DNA of 23,790 bases from Bacillota bacterium. Lineage in GTDB: Bacteria > Bacillota > Clostridia > Lachnospirales > Lachnospiraceae. How positions within the stretch are numbered: position 1 is the first letter of the stretch; every line of letters begins with the position of its first letter. The stretch lies in NCBI GenBank assembly GCA_017861355.1, contig JAGFXQ010000040.1, forward strand, positions 1 through 23,790, given 5' to 3'. The notes below the pieces were generated by a model. It was not told where the DNA came from and made no database searches. It saw only the letters and a program-made list of their open reading frames with translations. Below, piece after piece: positions 7,037-15,193 of this stretch. A program made the translations under genes and the position numbers.

Positions 7037-8590
7037 ATGAGAGCATTAATCAGTGTATCTGACAAAACAGGAATCGTAGAGCTTGCTAAGGAATTTGTAT
7101 CCTTGGGGATTGAGATTATCTCGACCGGAGGAACCTATGGTAAGTTAAAGGAGGCAGGAGTTCCTGCTATAGAGATTTCTGAGCTCACCGGCTTCCCGGA
7201 ATGTTTGGATGGTCGTGTAAAAACCTTGCATCCCACGGTACATGCAGGCTTACTTGCTATGAGAAGTAATCCATCCCATATGAAACAATTAGCAGATCTC
7301 AAGATTGAAACGATAGATATTGTTGTTGTCAACCTTTACCCCTTCAAAGCTACTATTCTGAAGGAAGATGTGACACGTGCTGAAGCAGTTGAGAATATAG
7401 ATATCGGCGGTCCTACCATGCTTCGTTCTGCAGCGAAGAATTATCAGGATGTTGCGGTTGTTGTGGATCCGAGAGACTACGAGAAGGTACTAACCGAGTT
7501 AAAAGAGAAGAAGGAAGTATCCCTGGATACCAAGTTCTATCTGATGCAGAAAGTATTTATGCATACCTCTTCCTACGATACGATGATTGCAGATTATCTG
7601 AAGAAGCAGAGAAATGATAATTCTTTCCCGGAGACACTTACGATGACCTATGAGAAGGTACAGGATATGAGATATGGTGAGAATCCACACCAGTCAGCAG
7701 CCTTTTACCGGGAAATCGGCAAGAAGAAAGGTTCGATTACCGATGCAGTTCAGTTAAATGGAAAAGAGCTTTCCTTCAATAATATCAATGATACAAACGG
7801 TGCTTTGGAGTTATTAAAGGAATTCACAGAGCCTACGGTTGTTGCATGCAAACATGGCAATCCCTGCGGTGTAGGCAGTGCTGCGAGTATATATGATGCC
7901 TGGAAGAAAGCCTTTGATGCAGATAAGACATCAATCTTTGGAGGTATTGTTGTAATCAACCGTGAGGTTACCTTGGCGATGGCAGAAGAGATGAAGGCCA
8001 TTTTCCTTGAGGTAGTAGTTGCACCCACCTATGAGAAAGAAGCATTAGAGGTGTTGACACAAAAGAAGAATATTCGTGTCCTTCAATTGACCGACATCGA
8101 AGTGCCTCAGAATGAAAACGCATATGATATGAAGAAAGTGAATGGCGGACTTATCGTTCAGACCATTGACAGTAAGATATTTTATGAAGATGAGCTTAAG
8201 GTGGTAACCGATCGGACTCCCTCCGAGAAGGAGATGGAGGATCTGAGATTTGCATGGAAAGTAGTAAAGTTCGTTAAATCAAACGGTATCGCACTTGCGA
8301 AGGATAAACAATCCATCGGTATCGGACCGGGACAGGTGAACCGTATCTGGCCAACAAAGCAGTCCATCGAGCATGCAGGCGAATTAATCGGTGAAGGGGT
8401 TACAGAGGGTGCAGTTCTTGCGTCCGATGCGTTCTTCCCTTTTGATGATTGTGTGGAAGCGGCGCATCAGGCCGGCATTACAGCGATCATCCAGCCGGGT
8501 GGCGCAGGCAGAGATGAGGATTCGATTAAGAAATGCAACGAATACGGTATTGCTATGATCTTTACCGGAATGAGACATTTCAAACATTAA
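7037..8590 (+). CDS. purH: Bifunctional AICAR formyltransferase / IMP cyclohydrolase
   Basis: Catalyses the last two steps of de novo IMP synthesis: formylation of AICAR with 10-formyl-THF, then ring closure. The 517-residue product has an N-terminal MGS-like cyclohydrolase domain (RALISVSDKTG, IISTGGT, DGRVKTLHP, DIGGPTMLRSAAKN). The AICARFT domain starts near residue 200 (MRYGENPHQ). Its catalytic Lys-His pair is in CKHGNPCGVG (K272, H273), and the C-terminus is the characteristic GMRHFKH. The start at 7037 is chosen because AAGGAG sits seven bases upstream; the open frame extends 13 codons further without a good binding site. The gene stands alone, so the purine pathway is not in one operon here. 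guaB in the same window uses its product. Confidence 0.96.
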   Translation: MRALISVSDKTGIVELAKEFVSLGIEIISTGGTYGKLKEAGVPAIEISELTGFPECLDGRVKTLHPTVHAGLLAMRSNPSHMKQLADLKIETIDIVVVNLYPFKATILKEDVTRAEAVENIDIGGPTMLRSAAKNYQDVAVVVDPRDYEKVLTELKEKKEVSLDTKFYLMQKVFMHTSSYDTMIADYLKKQRNDNSFPETLTMTYEKVQDMRYGENPHQSAAFYREIGKKKGSITDAVQLNGKELSFNNINDTNGALELLKEFTEPTVVACKHGNPCGVGSAASIYDAWKKAFDADKTSIFGGIVVINREVTLAMAEEMKAIFLEVVVAPTYEKEALEVLTQKKNIRVLQLTDIEVPQNENAYDMKKVNGGLIVQTIDSKIFYEDELKVVTDRTPSEKEMEDLRFAWKVVKFVKSNGIALAKDKQSIGIGPGQVNRIWPTKQSIEHAGELIGEGVTEGAVLASDAFFPFDDCVEAAHQAGITAIIQPGGAGRDEDSIKKCNEYGIAMIFTGMRHFKH

Positions 8591-8701
8591 TACCGGTTGA
8601 GGTGTGAATAAAAAGTATCTTCATATTGGCATTTTGTATGGAAGTATGAATAAACGATCATCCAATTTTGCTTACAACTCTCTTTTTTATAGCACTACAC
8701 T

Positions 8702-8743
8702 ACAGAAGAAGGTTCGATGTTTGAACCTTCTTCTGTGAATTTT
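8702..8743 (+). terminator. Terminator after purH
   Basis: The arms ACAGAAGAAGGTTC (8702-8715) and GAACCTTCTTCTGT (8723-8736) form a perfect 14-bp stem with a 7-nt loop, followed by GAATTTT. It lies about 110 bp after the purH stop. I see nothing gene-like between them. Confidence 0.7.
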
Positions 8744-8761
8744 AAGCCGAATCAAATACAT

Positions 8762-8802
8762 AAAAAAAGATGAGTAATTGATTATTCAATCACTCATCTT
8801 TT
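8762..8802. terminator. Terminator of the cold shock gene, usable on both strands
   Basis: The arms at 8765-8781 and 8786-8802 (AAAAGATGAGT...TTGA with TCAA...ACTCATCTTTT) pair over 17 positions with one mismatch. On the minus strand they are followed by a run of seven T (8768-8762). The stem is also flanked by T on the plus side, so it can stop convergent transcription from purH. Confidence 0.82.
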
Positions 8803-8873
8803 GTTACAACCCATCCTATTTATAACTTTATAGATATGTACCCATATATATAAAAATTACATTTGGTCTTCGA

Positions 8874-9074
8874 TTATAACCTGTTTACGTTAGCAGCCTG
8901 AGGACCCTTGTCGCCCTTAACTACTTCAAAGCTAACCTTTTCTCCTTCTTCAAGAACCTTGAAGCCGTCCATCTGGAGCGCGGAAAAATGTACAAATACG
9001 TCATTTCCCTCTTCGTCAGAAATAAATCCAAACCCCTTTTTAGCATTAAACCACTTAACTGTTCCTGTCTTCAT
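8874..9074 (-). CDS. CspA-family cold shock protein
   Basis: A 66-residue single cold-shock domain, the normal length. It binds single-stranded RNA and DNA and acts as an RNA chaperone. The N-terminus MKTGTVKWFNAKKGFGFIS includes RNP1 (KGFGFIS, 13-19), and RNP2 is VFVHFS (26-31). AGGAGG lies just upstream of the start. The gene has its own consensus promoter (9133-9161), a leader of about 50 nt and its own terminator. The leader is short compared with the long thermosensing leader of E. coli cspA, so that mode of control is not evident here. Confidence 0.95.
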   Translation of the reverse strand: MKTGTVKWFNAKKGFGFISDEEGNDVFVHFSALQMDGFKVLEEGEKVSFEVVKGDKGPQAANVNRL

Positions 9075-9132
9075 AAAAGCCTCCTAAAACCATTTTGAAT
9101 TTGCCTTTACCACTATTAGTAAGGATAGTATA

Positions 9133-9161
9133 AATTTAACATAAAATTGTAAAAATGTCAA
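9133..9161 (-). promoter_or_regulatory. Promoter of the cold shock gene
   Basis: On the minus strand, a perfect TTGACA (9161-9156), a 17-nt spacer and TAAATT (9138-9133) with an extended TG. The 456-bp gap between the two divergent genes holds this promoter and the one at 9363-9391. I see nothing gene-like in 9162-9362. Confidence 0.7.
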
Positions 9162-9362
9162 ACGAGTTTTGTTGAAATTTGTAATATTATAAATTATTTT
9201 TTGTGAATTTATTAATTGTGTGTCCGAATGATACAAATTGTACTGAATAAATCTATTTTAGTATCACATATGACTGAAAGGAATGGCAAACAGGAACAGG
9301 AAGATTGTAAAAATATGAAATATAATTCTGATTGATGAGACCGAAAAAACGCTTTGTAGGAA

Positions 9363-9391
9363 ATGACAAATAATTTATTTTGTGTTATTAT
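9363..9391 (+). promoter_or_regulatory. Promoter of the M16C peptidase gene
   Basis: ATGACA (9363-9368), a 17-nt spacer and TATTAT (9386-9391) with an extended TG. The leader would be about 130 nt, and I see no clear structure in it. Confidence 0.6.
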
Positions 9392-9530
9392 GAATAAGCA
9401 CCTACTATAAATTACCATACTATTGTTTAATAAAAGATGATTTAAATCTGTAGTAATATTTGCAGTTTAACGAATAGAAGATATGCATGTAATCAGAGTA
9501 CTGAAGGATGCATAAGAATGGAGGCTTATC

Positions 9531-12470
9531 ATGAAACTTAAATTTCCATCCTCTTACGATTTCGTATTAGAGGAAAAATTAGAAGATATGAACGGTATCG
9601 GCACCTTACTGGTTCATAAGAAAACAGGAGCAAGAATTGCCATTGTTGCAAATGATGACAATAATAAAGTGTTTTCCATCGGATTTCGGACTCCCCCGGC
9701 GAACAGCACCGGTGTGGCACATATCATCGAGCATTCGGTGTTGTGCGGTTCAAAGAATTTCCCGGCGAAGGACCCATTTGTAGAGTTGGCCAAGGGTTCC
9801 TTGAATACGTTCCTGAATGCTATGACATACCCGGATAAGACGGTCTACCCGATTGCCAGTATGAATGATCAGGACTTTAAGAATCTGATGCATGTCTATA
9901 TGGATGCCGTTCTGTACCCTAATATCTATCAGCGGAAAGAGATATTCTATCAGGAAGGCTGGCATTACGAACTGGAATCAGAGGGAGCCGAACTGAAATA
10001 TAACGGAGTTGTATACAACGAGATGAAAGGCGCCTTCTCCTCACCGGAGTCGATGCTATATCGTATGATACAGAATTCCCTGTTCCCGGATACTCCTTAT
10101 GGTGTTGAATCCGGTGGTGATCCGGATTATATTCCGGAATTGTCTTATGAGGAATTCATTGATTTTCATAGAACCTATTATCATCCCTCGAATAGTTATA
10201 TCTATTTGTATGGCGAGATGGATTTTGAGGAGCGTCTGGACTGGCTGGACAAAGAATACCTGAATCAATATGATCACTTGGAGGTTGATTCTAAGGTAAA
10301 GTTTCAGAAGTCCTTTGAGGGAAGCCGTGAGGTGGAAGCCTTCTATTCCTTGAGTGAAGAAGAGGAAGCCAAGGACAATACTTACTTAAGCTTCAATACC
10401 GTGATCGGTAATTCCTTAGATAAGGAACTGGGACTCACCTTCCAAGTACTTGATTATGTTCTGTTACAGGCACCGGGAGCTCCCATCAAACAGGCTCTCT
10501 TGGATGCAGGTATCGGTAAGGATATCTTGGGAGGCTATGAAGATGAGATCCTTCAGCCTAGCTTTACCATCATCGCAAAGAACTCAGAAGAGGATAAAAA
10601 GGATAGCTTTGTAGGTGTGATTCGGGATGTTCTGGCTAAAACCGTTGCAGACGGTATGGATGAGAAATCTTTACGTGCTGCCATCAATTACTACGAATTC
10701 AAATACAGAGAAGCAGATTACGGACAGTTTCCGAAGGGTCTGCTCTATGGACTGCGTGCAATGGGCAGTTGGCTTCATGATGATCATAAGCCCTTCCTTC
10801 ATTTGAAGGACACCTCAGGCTATGCGTTCTTGAAGGATAAGATCGGTACCGGTTACTACGAGAAGGTGATCAAAGAATATTTACTTGAGAATACACATGA
10901 ATCCGTGGTTATTCTGAAGCCAAAGTCCGGATTGAATGCCCAGAAAGAGGAAGCACTTAAGAAGCATTTGGCTGGTTACAAAGCGACTCTGTCAAAAGAT
11001 GAACTATTGCGCATCGTACGGGAGACCAAGGAGCTGGAGGAATACCAGGAGGAACCCTCCACCAAGGAGGAACTGGAAGCCATCCCTCTGCTCACCCGTG
11101 AGGATATTAAGAAAGAGATTGAACCTCTTTATAATAAGGAAGTTAAAATTAGTGATGTAAAAATAATTCATCATGAAGTATATACGAATAAGATTGCTTA
11201 TCTGCGACTGCTTTTCAATGTGAAGCAGGTTCCGAAAGAGCTGCTTCCTTATGCTTCCTTATTGTCCTATGTCCTGGGCTATGTGGATACAGAGAAGTAT
11301 TCTTATCTCGAACTATCCAATGAGGTAAACATTCATACCGGCGGTATTGCTTCGAATGTCAGAAGCTTTTCAATCAAAGGAAACACAGATCAATATTATC
11401 CTGTATTTGAATTCTCGGCAAAGGTGCTATATGATAAGCTGGCGGAAGCATTCCGTCTGATTGACGAGATCACCTATGGTTCAAAATTAGATGACAAGAA
11501 ACGTTTGAAGGAAATCATTGATGAGATGAGATCCAAGCTACAGATGCATTTCAATTCTGCCGGTCATTCTGCAGCAGTGGACCGTGCCACAAGTTATTAT
11601 TCAGTGCATGGCTTATATAAAGAGATCACCACGGGTATTGCTTTCTACAAATTCATCGAGGATCTGGCAGAGAACTTTAGCACGAAAGCAGATGTGACAA
11701 TTGAGAAGCTGAAGGAACTTCTGAAGATGATCTTCAACCGTGAGAATCTGTTGGTCAGCATCACAGCGGATGAAGAAGGCTATGAGCGGTTTGCAGATAA
11801 GTTTACCGGCTTTATAGAGAAGCTACCACAGAAGGCAGAGCATGAATTATTTACTGCTTACGATACTTCAGCGCTTTCACCGGTATGCTTAAATGAAGGC
11901 TTTAAGACGGCGAGTCAGGTTCAATATGTGGCAAGAGCAGGTAACTTTATCAAGGCTGGTTACGAATATACCGGAGCTTTGAGGGTATTGAAGACAATTA
12001 TGAGTTATGATTATCTGTGGAATAATGTTCGTGTCAAAGGTGGAGCTTATGGTTGTATGTGTGGCTTCTCCGGTGTGGATGGGGATGCGTACTTTACCTC
12101 ATACCGTGATCCGAATCTCAGGGAAACGAACAATATTTATGAGAAGGCAGCGGATTATATTAAGAACTTCTCTGCGGAGGAGCGTGACATTACCAAATAT
12201 ATCATTGGTACCTTCAGTACGTTGGATACTCCATTAACACCACAGTCCAAAGGAAAACGATCCTTAAGCATGTACCTGGGTCAGATCTCGGAAGCAGAGC
12301 TTCAGAAGGAAAGGAACGAAGTGCTAAAGGTAACACTGGAGGATATCCGTGCCTGTCATAAGTATATCTCAGCGATGTTAGAGGCGGGTAATATCTGCGT
12401 CATCGGTAACGAGAGTAAGATAAACGAAAACAAAGATATGTTTAAGGAAGTAAAGAACTTAATGAAGTAA
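9531..12470 (+). CDS. M16C-family zinc metallopeptidase (insulinase / presequence protease type)
   Basis: A 979-residue cytoplasmic peptidase of the pitrilysin superfamily, close to the usual length of the presequence-protease subgroup. These clamshell enzymes degrade oligopeptides of limited size. The inverted zinc motif is HIIEH (64-68): His64 and His68 bind zinc, Glu67 is the catalytic base and Glu164 in YNEMKGAFSSPES is the third ligand. The associated M16C middle domain follows (about residues 450-700), with a charged, Glu/Lys-rich linker before it. The C-terminal half has VKGGAYGCMCGF, the conserved substrate-binding segment. There is no signal peptide. GGAGG lies six bases before the start. 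The gene has its own promoter and terminator. Physiological substrates are unknown; peptide recycling is inference. Confidence 0.93.
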   Translation: MKLKFPSSYDFVLEEKLEDMNGIGTLLVHKKTGARIAIVANDDNNKVFSIGFRTPPANSTGVAHIIEHSVLCGSKNFPAKDPFVELAKGSLNTFLNAMTYPDKTVYPIASMNDQDFKNLMHVYMDAVLYPNIYQRKEIFYQEGWHYELESEGAELKYNGVVYNEMKGAFSSPESMLYRMIQNSLFPDTPYGVESGGDPDYIPELSYEEFIDFHRTYYHPSNSYIYLYGEMDFEERLDWLDKEYLNQYDHLEVDSKVKFQKSFEGSREVEAFYSLSEEEEAKDNTYLSFNTVIGNSLDKELGLTFQVLDYVLLQAPGAPIKQALLDAGIGKDILGGYEDEILQPSFTIIAKNSEEDKKDSFVGVIRDVLAKTVADGMDEKSLRAAINYYEFKYREADYGQFPKGLLYGLRAMGSWLHDDHKPFLHLKDTSGYAFLKDKIGTGYYEKVIKEYLLENTHESVVILKPKSGLNAQKEEALKKHLAGYKATLSKDELLRIVRETKELEEYQEEPSTKEELEAIPLLTREDIKKEIEPLYNKEVKISDVKIIHHEVYTNKIAYLRLLFNVKQVPKELLPYASLLSYVLGYVDTEKYSYLELSNEVNIHTGGIASNVRSFSIKGNTDQYYPVFEFSAKVLYDKLAEAFRLIDEITYGSKLDDKKRLKEIIDEMRSKLQMHFNSAGHSAAVDRATSYYSVHGLYKEITTGIAFYKFIEDLAENFSTKADVTIEKLKELLKMIFNRENLLVSITADEEGYERFADKFTGFIEKLPQKAEHELFTAYDTSALSPVCLNEGFKTASQVQYVARAGNFIKAGYEYTGALRVLKTIMSYDYLWNNVRVKGGAYGCMCGFSGVDGDAYFTSYRDPNLRETNNIYEKAADYIKNFSAEERDITKYIIGTFSTLDTPLTPQSKGKRSLSMYLGQISEAELQKERNEVLKVTLEDIRACHKYISAMLEAGNICVIGNESKINENKDMFKEVKNLMK

Positions 12471-12497
12471 TGCCACAAATGAAGTTATGAGAAGAAG

Positions 12498-12538
12498 CTC
12501 ATGGTGTATTCTGATCAGGAATACATCATGAGATTCTT
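12498..12538 (+). terminator. Terminator after the M16C peptidase gene
   Basis: The arms CTCATGGTGTATTC (12498-12511) and GAATACATCATGAG (12519-12532) pair over 14 positions with one G-T pair, followed by ATTCTTTCC. The weak T-run could allow read-through into era, which lacks a convincing promoter: TATAAT at 12544-12549 has no matching -35. Confidence 0.65.
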
Positions 12539-12602
12539 TCCTATATAATAATGAAGTGAATACATAAAGATACAGCAAAGAAAAGAAAGGTACAGGTATT
12601 AA

Positions 12603-13523
12603 ATGAACGCTACAAAATATAAGTCGGGGTTTGTCACCCTGATCGGACGCCCAAATGTAGGAAAGTCTACACTGATGAATAAATTGATTGGACAGAAGAT
12701 TGCAATCACTTCCGATAAGCCGCAGACCACCAGAAATCGAATTCAAACAGTCTATACGGATGAACGAGGCCAGATCATCTTTCTGGATACGCCGGGAATT
12801 CATAAAGCAAAAAATAAGCTAGGTGAATACATGGTTAATGTTGCGGAACGTACTATGAGTGAGGTGGACCTCGTACTCTGGCTGGTAGAACCGAGCACCT
12901 TCATCGGTGCCGGAGAGCAGCATATTGCGGAGCAGCTGAACAAAGTGAAAACTCCTGTCATACTGGTAATCAATAAGATCGATACCGTGAAGAAGGAGGA
13001 AATTCTTGTCTTTATCGCGGCTTATAAGGATATCTGTAAGTTTGCAGAGATCATTCCTGTCTCTGCGTTGAAGGGTGAGAATACGAATGTACTTCTGGAA
13101 GAGATCTATAAGTATATGCCGGAGGGTCCGATGTATTATGATGAGGATACAGTCACAGATCAGCCGGAGAGGCAGATTGTAGCTGAGCTGATTCGTGAGA
13201 AGGCTCTCAGACTTCTGGATGATGAGATTCCTCATGGAATTGCAGTCAGTATCGACCGAATGAAGGAACGCCCTCAGGGTAGTGCCTCTTCGGAAGGAAT
13301 GATGGATATTGATGCAACTATCGTATGTGAACGGGATTCTCATAAAGGCATCATCATCGGTAAAGGTGGCAGTATGTTGAAGCAGATCGGCACCAAAGCA
13401 CGAAGAGAAATAGAAAATCTTCTGGATTGCAAGGTTAATCTTCAATTATGGGTGAAGGTAAAGAAGGATTGGCGTGACAGTGATTTTCTTATGAAAAACT
13501 ATGGATATAATAAAGACGAATAA
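12603..13523 (+). CDS. era: GTPase Era
   Basis: An essential GTPase that binds the 3' end of 16S rRNA during 30S subunit maturation. The 306 residues match the family. The G domain shows G1 GRPNVGKS (15-22), the switch segment PQTTRNRI, G3 DTPG (62-65) and G4 NKID (124-127). The C-terminal KH domain contains HKGIIIGKGGSMLKQIG with its GKGG loop. The binding site before the start is weak, with scattered AGG only. The order era - yqzL-like - recO matches B. subtilis and supports the next two calls. Confidence 0.97.
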   Translation: MNATKYKSGFVTLIGRPNVGKSTLMNKLIGQKIAITSDKPQTTRNRIQTVYTDERGQIIFLDTPGIHKAKNKLGEYMVNVAERTMSEVDLVLWLVEPSTFIGAGEQHIAEQLNKVKTPVILVINKIDTVKKEEILVFIAAYKDICKFAEIIPVSALKGENTNVLLEEIYKYMPEGPMYYDEDTVTDQPERQIVAELIREKALRLLDDEIPHGIAVSIDRMKERPQGSASSEGMMDIDATIVCERDSHKGIIIGKGGSMLKQIGTKARREIENLLDCKVNLQLWVKVKKDWRDSDFLMKNYGYNKDE

Positions 13524-13547
13524 ATCAAATCAAATGAGAAAAATTGC

Positions 13548-13569
13548 AACTGGTAAATTCTGACCAGTT
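13548..13569 (+). terminator. Small hairpin after era
   Basis: AACTGGT (13548-13554) and ACCAGTT (13563-13569) form a 7-bp stem with an 8-nt loop. There is no real T-run, so termination would be partial at best. Confidence 0.3.
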
Positions 13570-13591
13570 TAACAGTGTTTAAAATGGGAAA

Positions 13592-13628
13592 CCTAATGAT
13601 ATAAACATATAATTTTATCATGGTTAGG
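13592..13628 (+). promoter_or_regulatory. Hairpin covering the ribosome binding site of the yqzL-like gene
   Basis: CCTAATGATA (13593-13601 region) pairs with TATCA (13616-13620) and TTAGG (13624-13628), with a TGG bulge. The TTAGG arm is part of the only Shine-Dalgarno-like sequence (AGGGGG) before the start at 13639, so folding would hide it. A control role is inference. Confidence 0.3.
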
Positions 13629-13638
13629 GGGCTCATTT

Positions 13639-13863
13639 ATGAAGAATTATGATTATTGGAAGAGTTTCGTTGAATCCGGAAGGATAGATGATTATTTACA
13701 TTACATCGCATGTACAAAAGAAGATGATTGGGATAGTCCTATGATGTCGGAAGACAATCTGGGATTTAACAATACCGGACATGTGAGAGAAAAAGAAGGT
13801 GGATTTGTTGCCGGTATCGACTACCGTAACGGGAATGGTTCTATCGGCCATGCCAGTTGGTGA
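13639..13863 (+). CDS. YqzL-like small protein
   Basis: A 74-residue acidic, soluble protein. Its N-terminus, YDYWKSFVESGRIDDYLHYI, has the W..F..(T/S)G....YL pattern I associate with the YqzL family, whose gene lies between era and recO in B. subtilis. The remaining 40 residues are Gly/Asn-rich and unfamiliar, so it is longer than typical YqzL. The function of the family is unknown. The last 65 bp overlap the recO frame, implying translational coupling. Assignment rests on the motif plus synteny; without the synteny I would call it hypothetical. Confidence 0.65.
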   Translation: MKNYDYWKSFVESGRIDDYLHYIACTKEDDWDSPMMSEDNLGFNNTGHVREKEGGFVAGIDYRNGNGSIGHASW

Positions 13864-14584
13864 GTATGACAAGCGATTGGTTATATTGACGAAGGAAAAA
13901 GGAAAAATTACAGCATTTGCCAAAGGCGCCAGGAGACCGAACAGCGCCTTATTGGCGTGTGGACAACCCTTTGCTTTCGGTGAATTCTCTTTGTATGCCG
14001 GGCAATCCGCCTATAATATCATGTCAGTAGAAATATCGAATTATTTTGGGGAACTCAGGGATGATTTTGAAGGGCTCTGTTATGGTTTCTATTTCTGTGA
14101 ATTTGCGGATTATCTAACCAAAGAGAATATCGATGAAAAGGATATTTTAAAGCTGCTTTATCAGACACTGCGAGCATTAGCGAAAAAGACGATTCCTCCG
14201 AAATTGATCCGGTCCGTATTCGAACTTAAGATCATGGCACTGAACGGGGAATCACCACAGGTATTCAATTGTGTAAAATGTAATAAAAATTCATTTTCAG
14301 AGGAAACGATTGATCGTAATAATCTGAATATCCGATATTATTTTAGTGCAAAATGCGGAGGTATCCTATGTGATAACTGCAGAGGAAATGATAAGGGTGC
14401 GGTCAGCATCAATACCTCAACCTTATATACAATGCAGTACATATTATCCAAGGAGGTTGAAAAGCTTTTTACTTTTCGTGTCATAGATCAGGTACAGGCG
14501 GAATTGGACTTATGTATCAAACGTTATCTGGAGTGCTATATAGAGCATAATTTTAAGTCACTCGATATGCTGAAGAGTTTATAA
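13799..14584 (+). CDS. recO: DNA repair protein RecO
   Basis: Recombination mediator of the RecFOR pathway; it loads RecA on SSB-coated single-stranded DNA. The product of about 260 residues has the N-terminal OB-fold strand TTVTGMVLSAMPVGEYDKR, followed by KITAFAKGARRPNS. The C-terminal zinc-finger cysteines are CVKC (158, 161) and CGGILCDNC (186, 191, 194). No ATG lies before the conserved VTG strand, so initiation must use GTG (13799) or TTG. The TTG at 13808 has AAGGTGG five bases upstream and is at least as likely as the GTG, which lacks a binding site. Either start lies inside the yqzL-like gene in another frame. ATG 13835 would delete part of the first strand. Confidence 0.93.
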   Translation: MDLLPVSTTVTGMVLSAMPVGEYDKRLVILTKEKGKITAFAKGARRPNSALLACGQPFAFGEFSLYAGQSAYNIMSVEISNYFGELRDDFEGLCYGFYFCEFADYLTKENIDEKDILKLLYQTLRALAKKTIPPKLIRSVFELKIMALNGESPQVFNCVKCNKNSFSEETIDRNNLNIRYYFSAKCGGILCDNCRGNDKGAVSINTSTLYTMQYILSKEVEKLFTFRVIDQVQAELDLCIKRYLECYIEHNFKSLDMLKSL

Positions 14585-14601
14585 ATATTTATAAATTAAT
14601 G

Positions 14602-14630
14602 TTGAAATTATTAAGCTTTAAGGTTAAAAT
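14602..14630 (+). promoter_or_regulatory. Promoter of the lipoprotein gene, possibly also serving glyS
   Basis: TTGAAA (14602-14607), a 17-nt spacer and TAAAAT (14625-14630). Transcription would begin about 30 bp before the lipoprotein start. glyS shows no promoter of its own and no T-box leader, so it may depend on this one. Confidence 0.65.
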
Positions 14631-14665
14631 GATATGAACCCAATACTATATGGAGGGAATGCTTT

Positions 14666-15137
14666 ATGAAAAAGTGGTTTCTTTGCACAATCCTACTGTT
14701 ATTAGTCCTTGGAACAGCGGGTTGTAGAAAAGAAGAAAAGTTTCTTACAGCCGATGATATTACGACGAATACATTGTTAGCAAAATCAAACGGGGTTCTT
14801 CAGGTGGCTACCGTAGAAGAATTTGATCAAACCTATTATAAGCTGAGTGAATTAAAAGATTTTATTTCCAAAGAGATAGATACTTATAACAAAGCAGCTG
14901 GGGAGGACAAAATAACCCTGGATGATGTCCAACTGAACGGCGGAAAAGCGATTATGCTCTTAACATATTCCGGAATGGATCAATATGCAGGCTTTAATGA
15001 TGTTGGTTATAAACGAGCCCTACGATATTATTGTAGATGGTACGATTAAATACTATTCCGAGAATGCGACCTATGTAGATGACAATAAGCTGCAGGGAGC
15101 AGCCGAGGGAATGACGATCGTTGTTTTCAAACCCTGA
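14666..15137 (+). pseudogene. Small lipoprotein gene interrupted by a frameshift
   Basis: The frame from 14666 encodes MKKWFLC followed by a hydrophobic stretch and a lipobox-like GTAGC with Cys20, then an acidic and Lys-rich domain. GGAGGG lies eight bases before the start. This frame ends at 15049 with a Tyr/Arg-rich tail (ALRYYCRWYD) that looks out of frame. The +1 frame is open from 14964 and continues smoothly as EPYDIIVDGTIKYYSEN through to TIVVFKP and TGA at 15135-15137. That reads like the natural C-terminus. One extra base (or two lost) between 14964 and about 15005 would explain it. It could be a real mutation, phase variation or a sequencing error. I do not recognise the family. 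It lies between recO and glyS. Confidence 0.7.
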
Positions 15138-15193
15138 TTTCAAAGGAATTTCCGTGTAAATAATTATATTAAAATAATGCGAGGATAAAGAGT

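Noticed and set aside
12819..13445. Long open frame (208 codons) on the strand opposite era
   Set aside because: It is antisense to a well-supported essential gene, its composition follows from era codons, and no binding site or family pattern is present.
15138..15193. T-box riboswitch for glyS
   Set aside because: The leader is only 56 bp after the lipoprotein frame, with no T-box core sequence, specifier stem or terminator/antiterminator pair.
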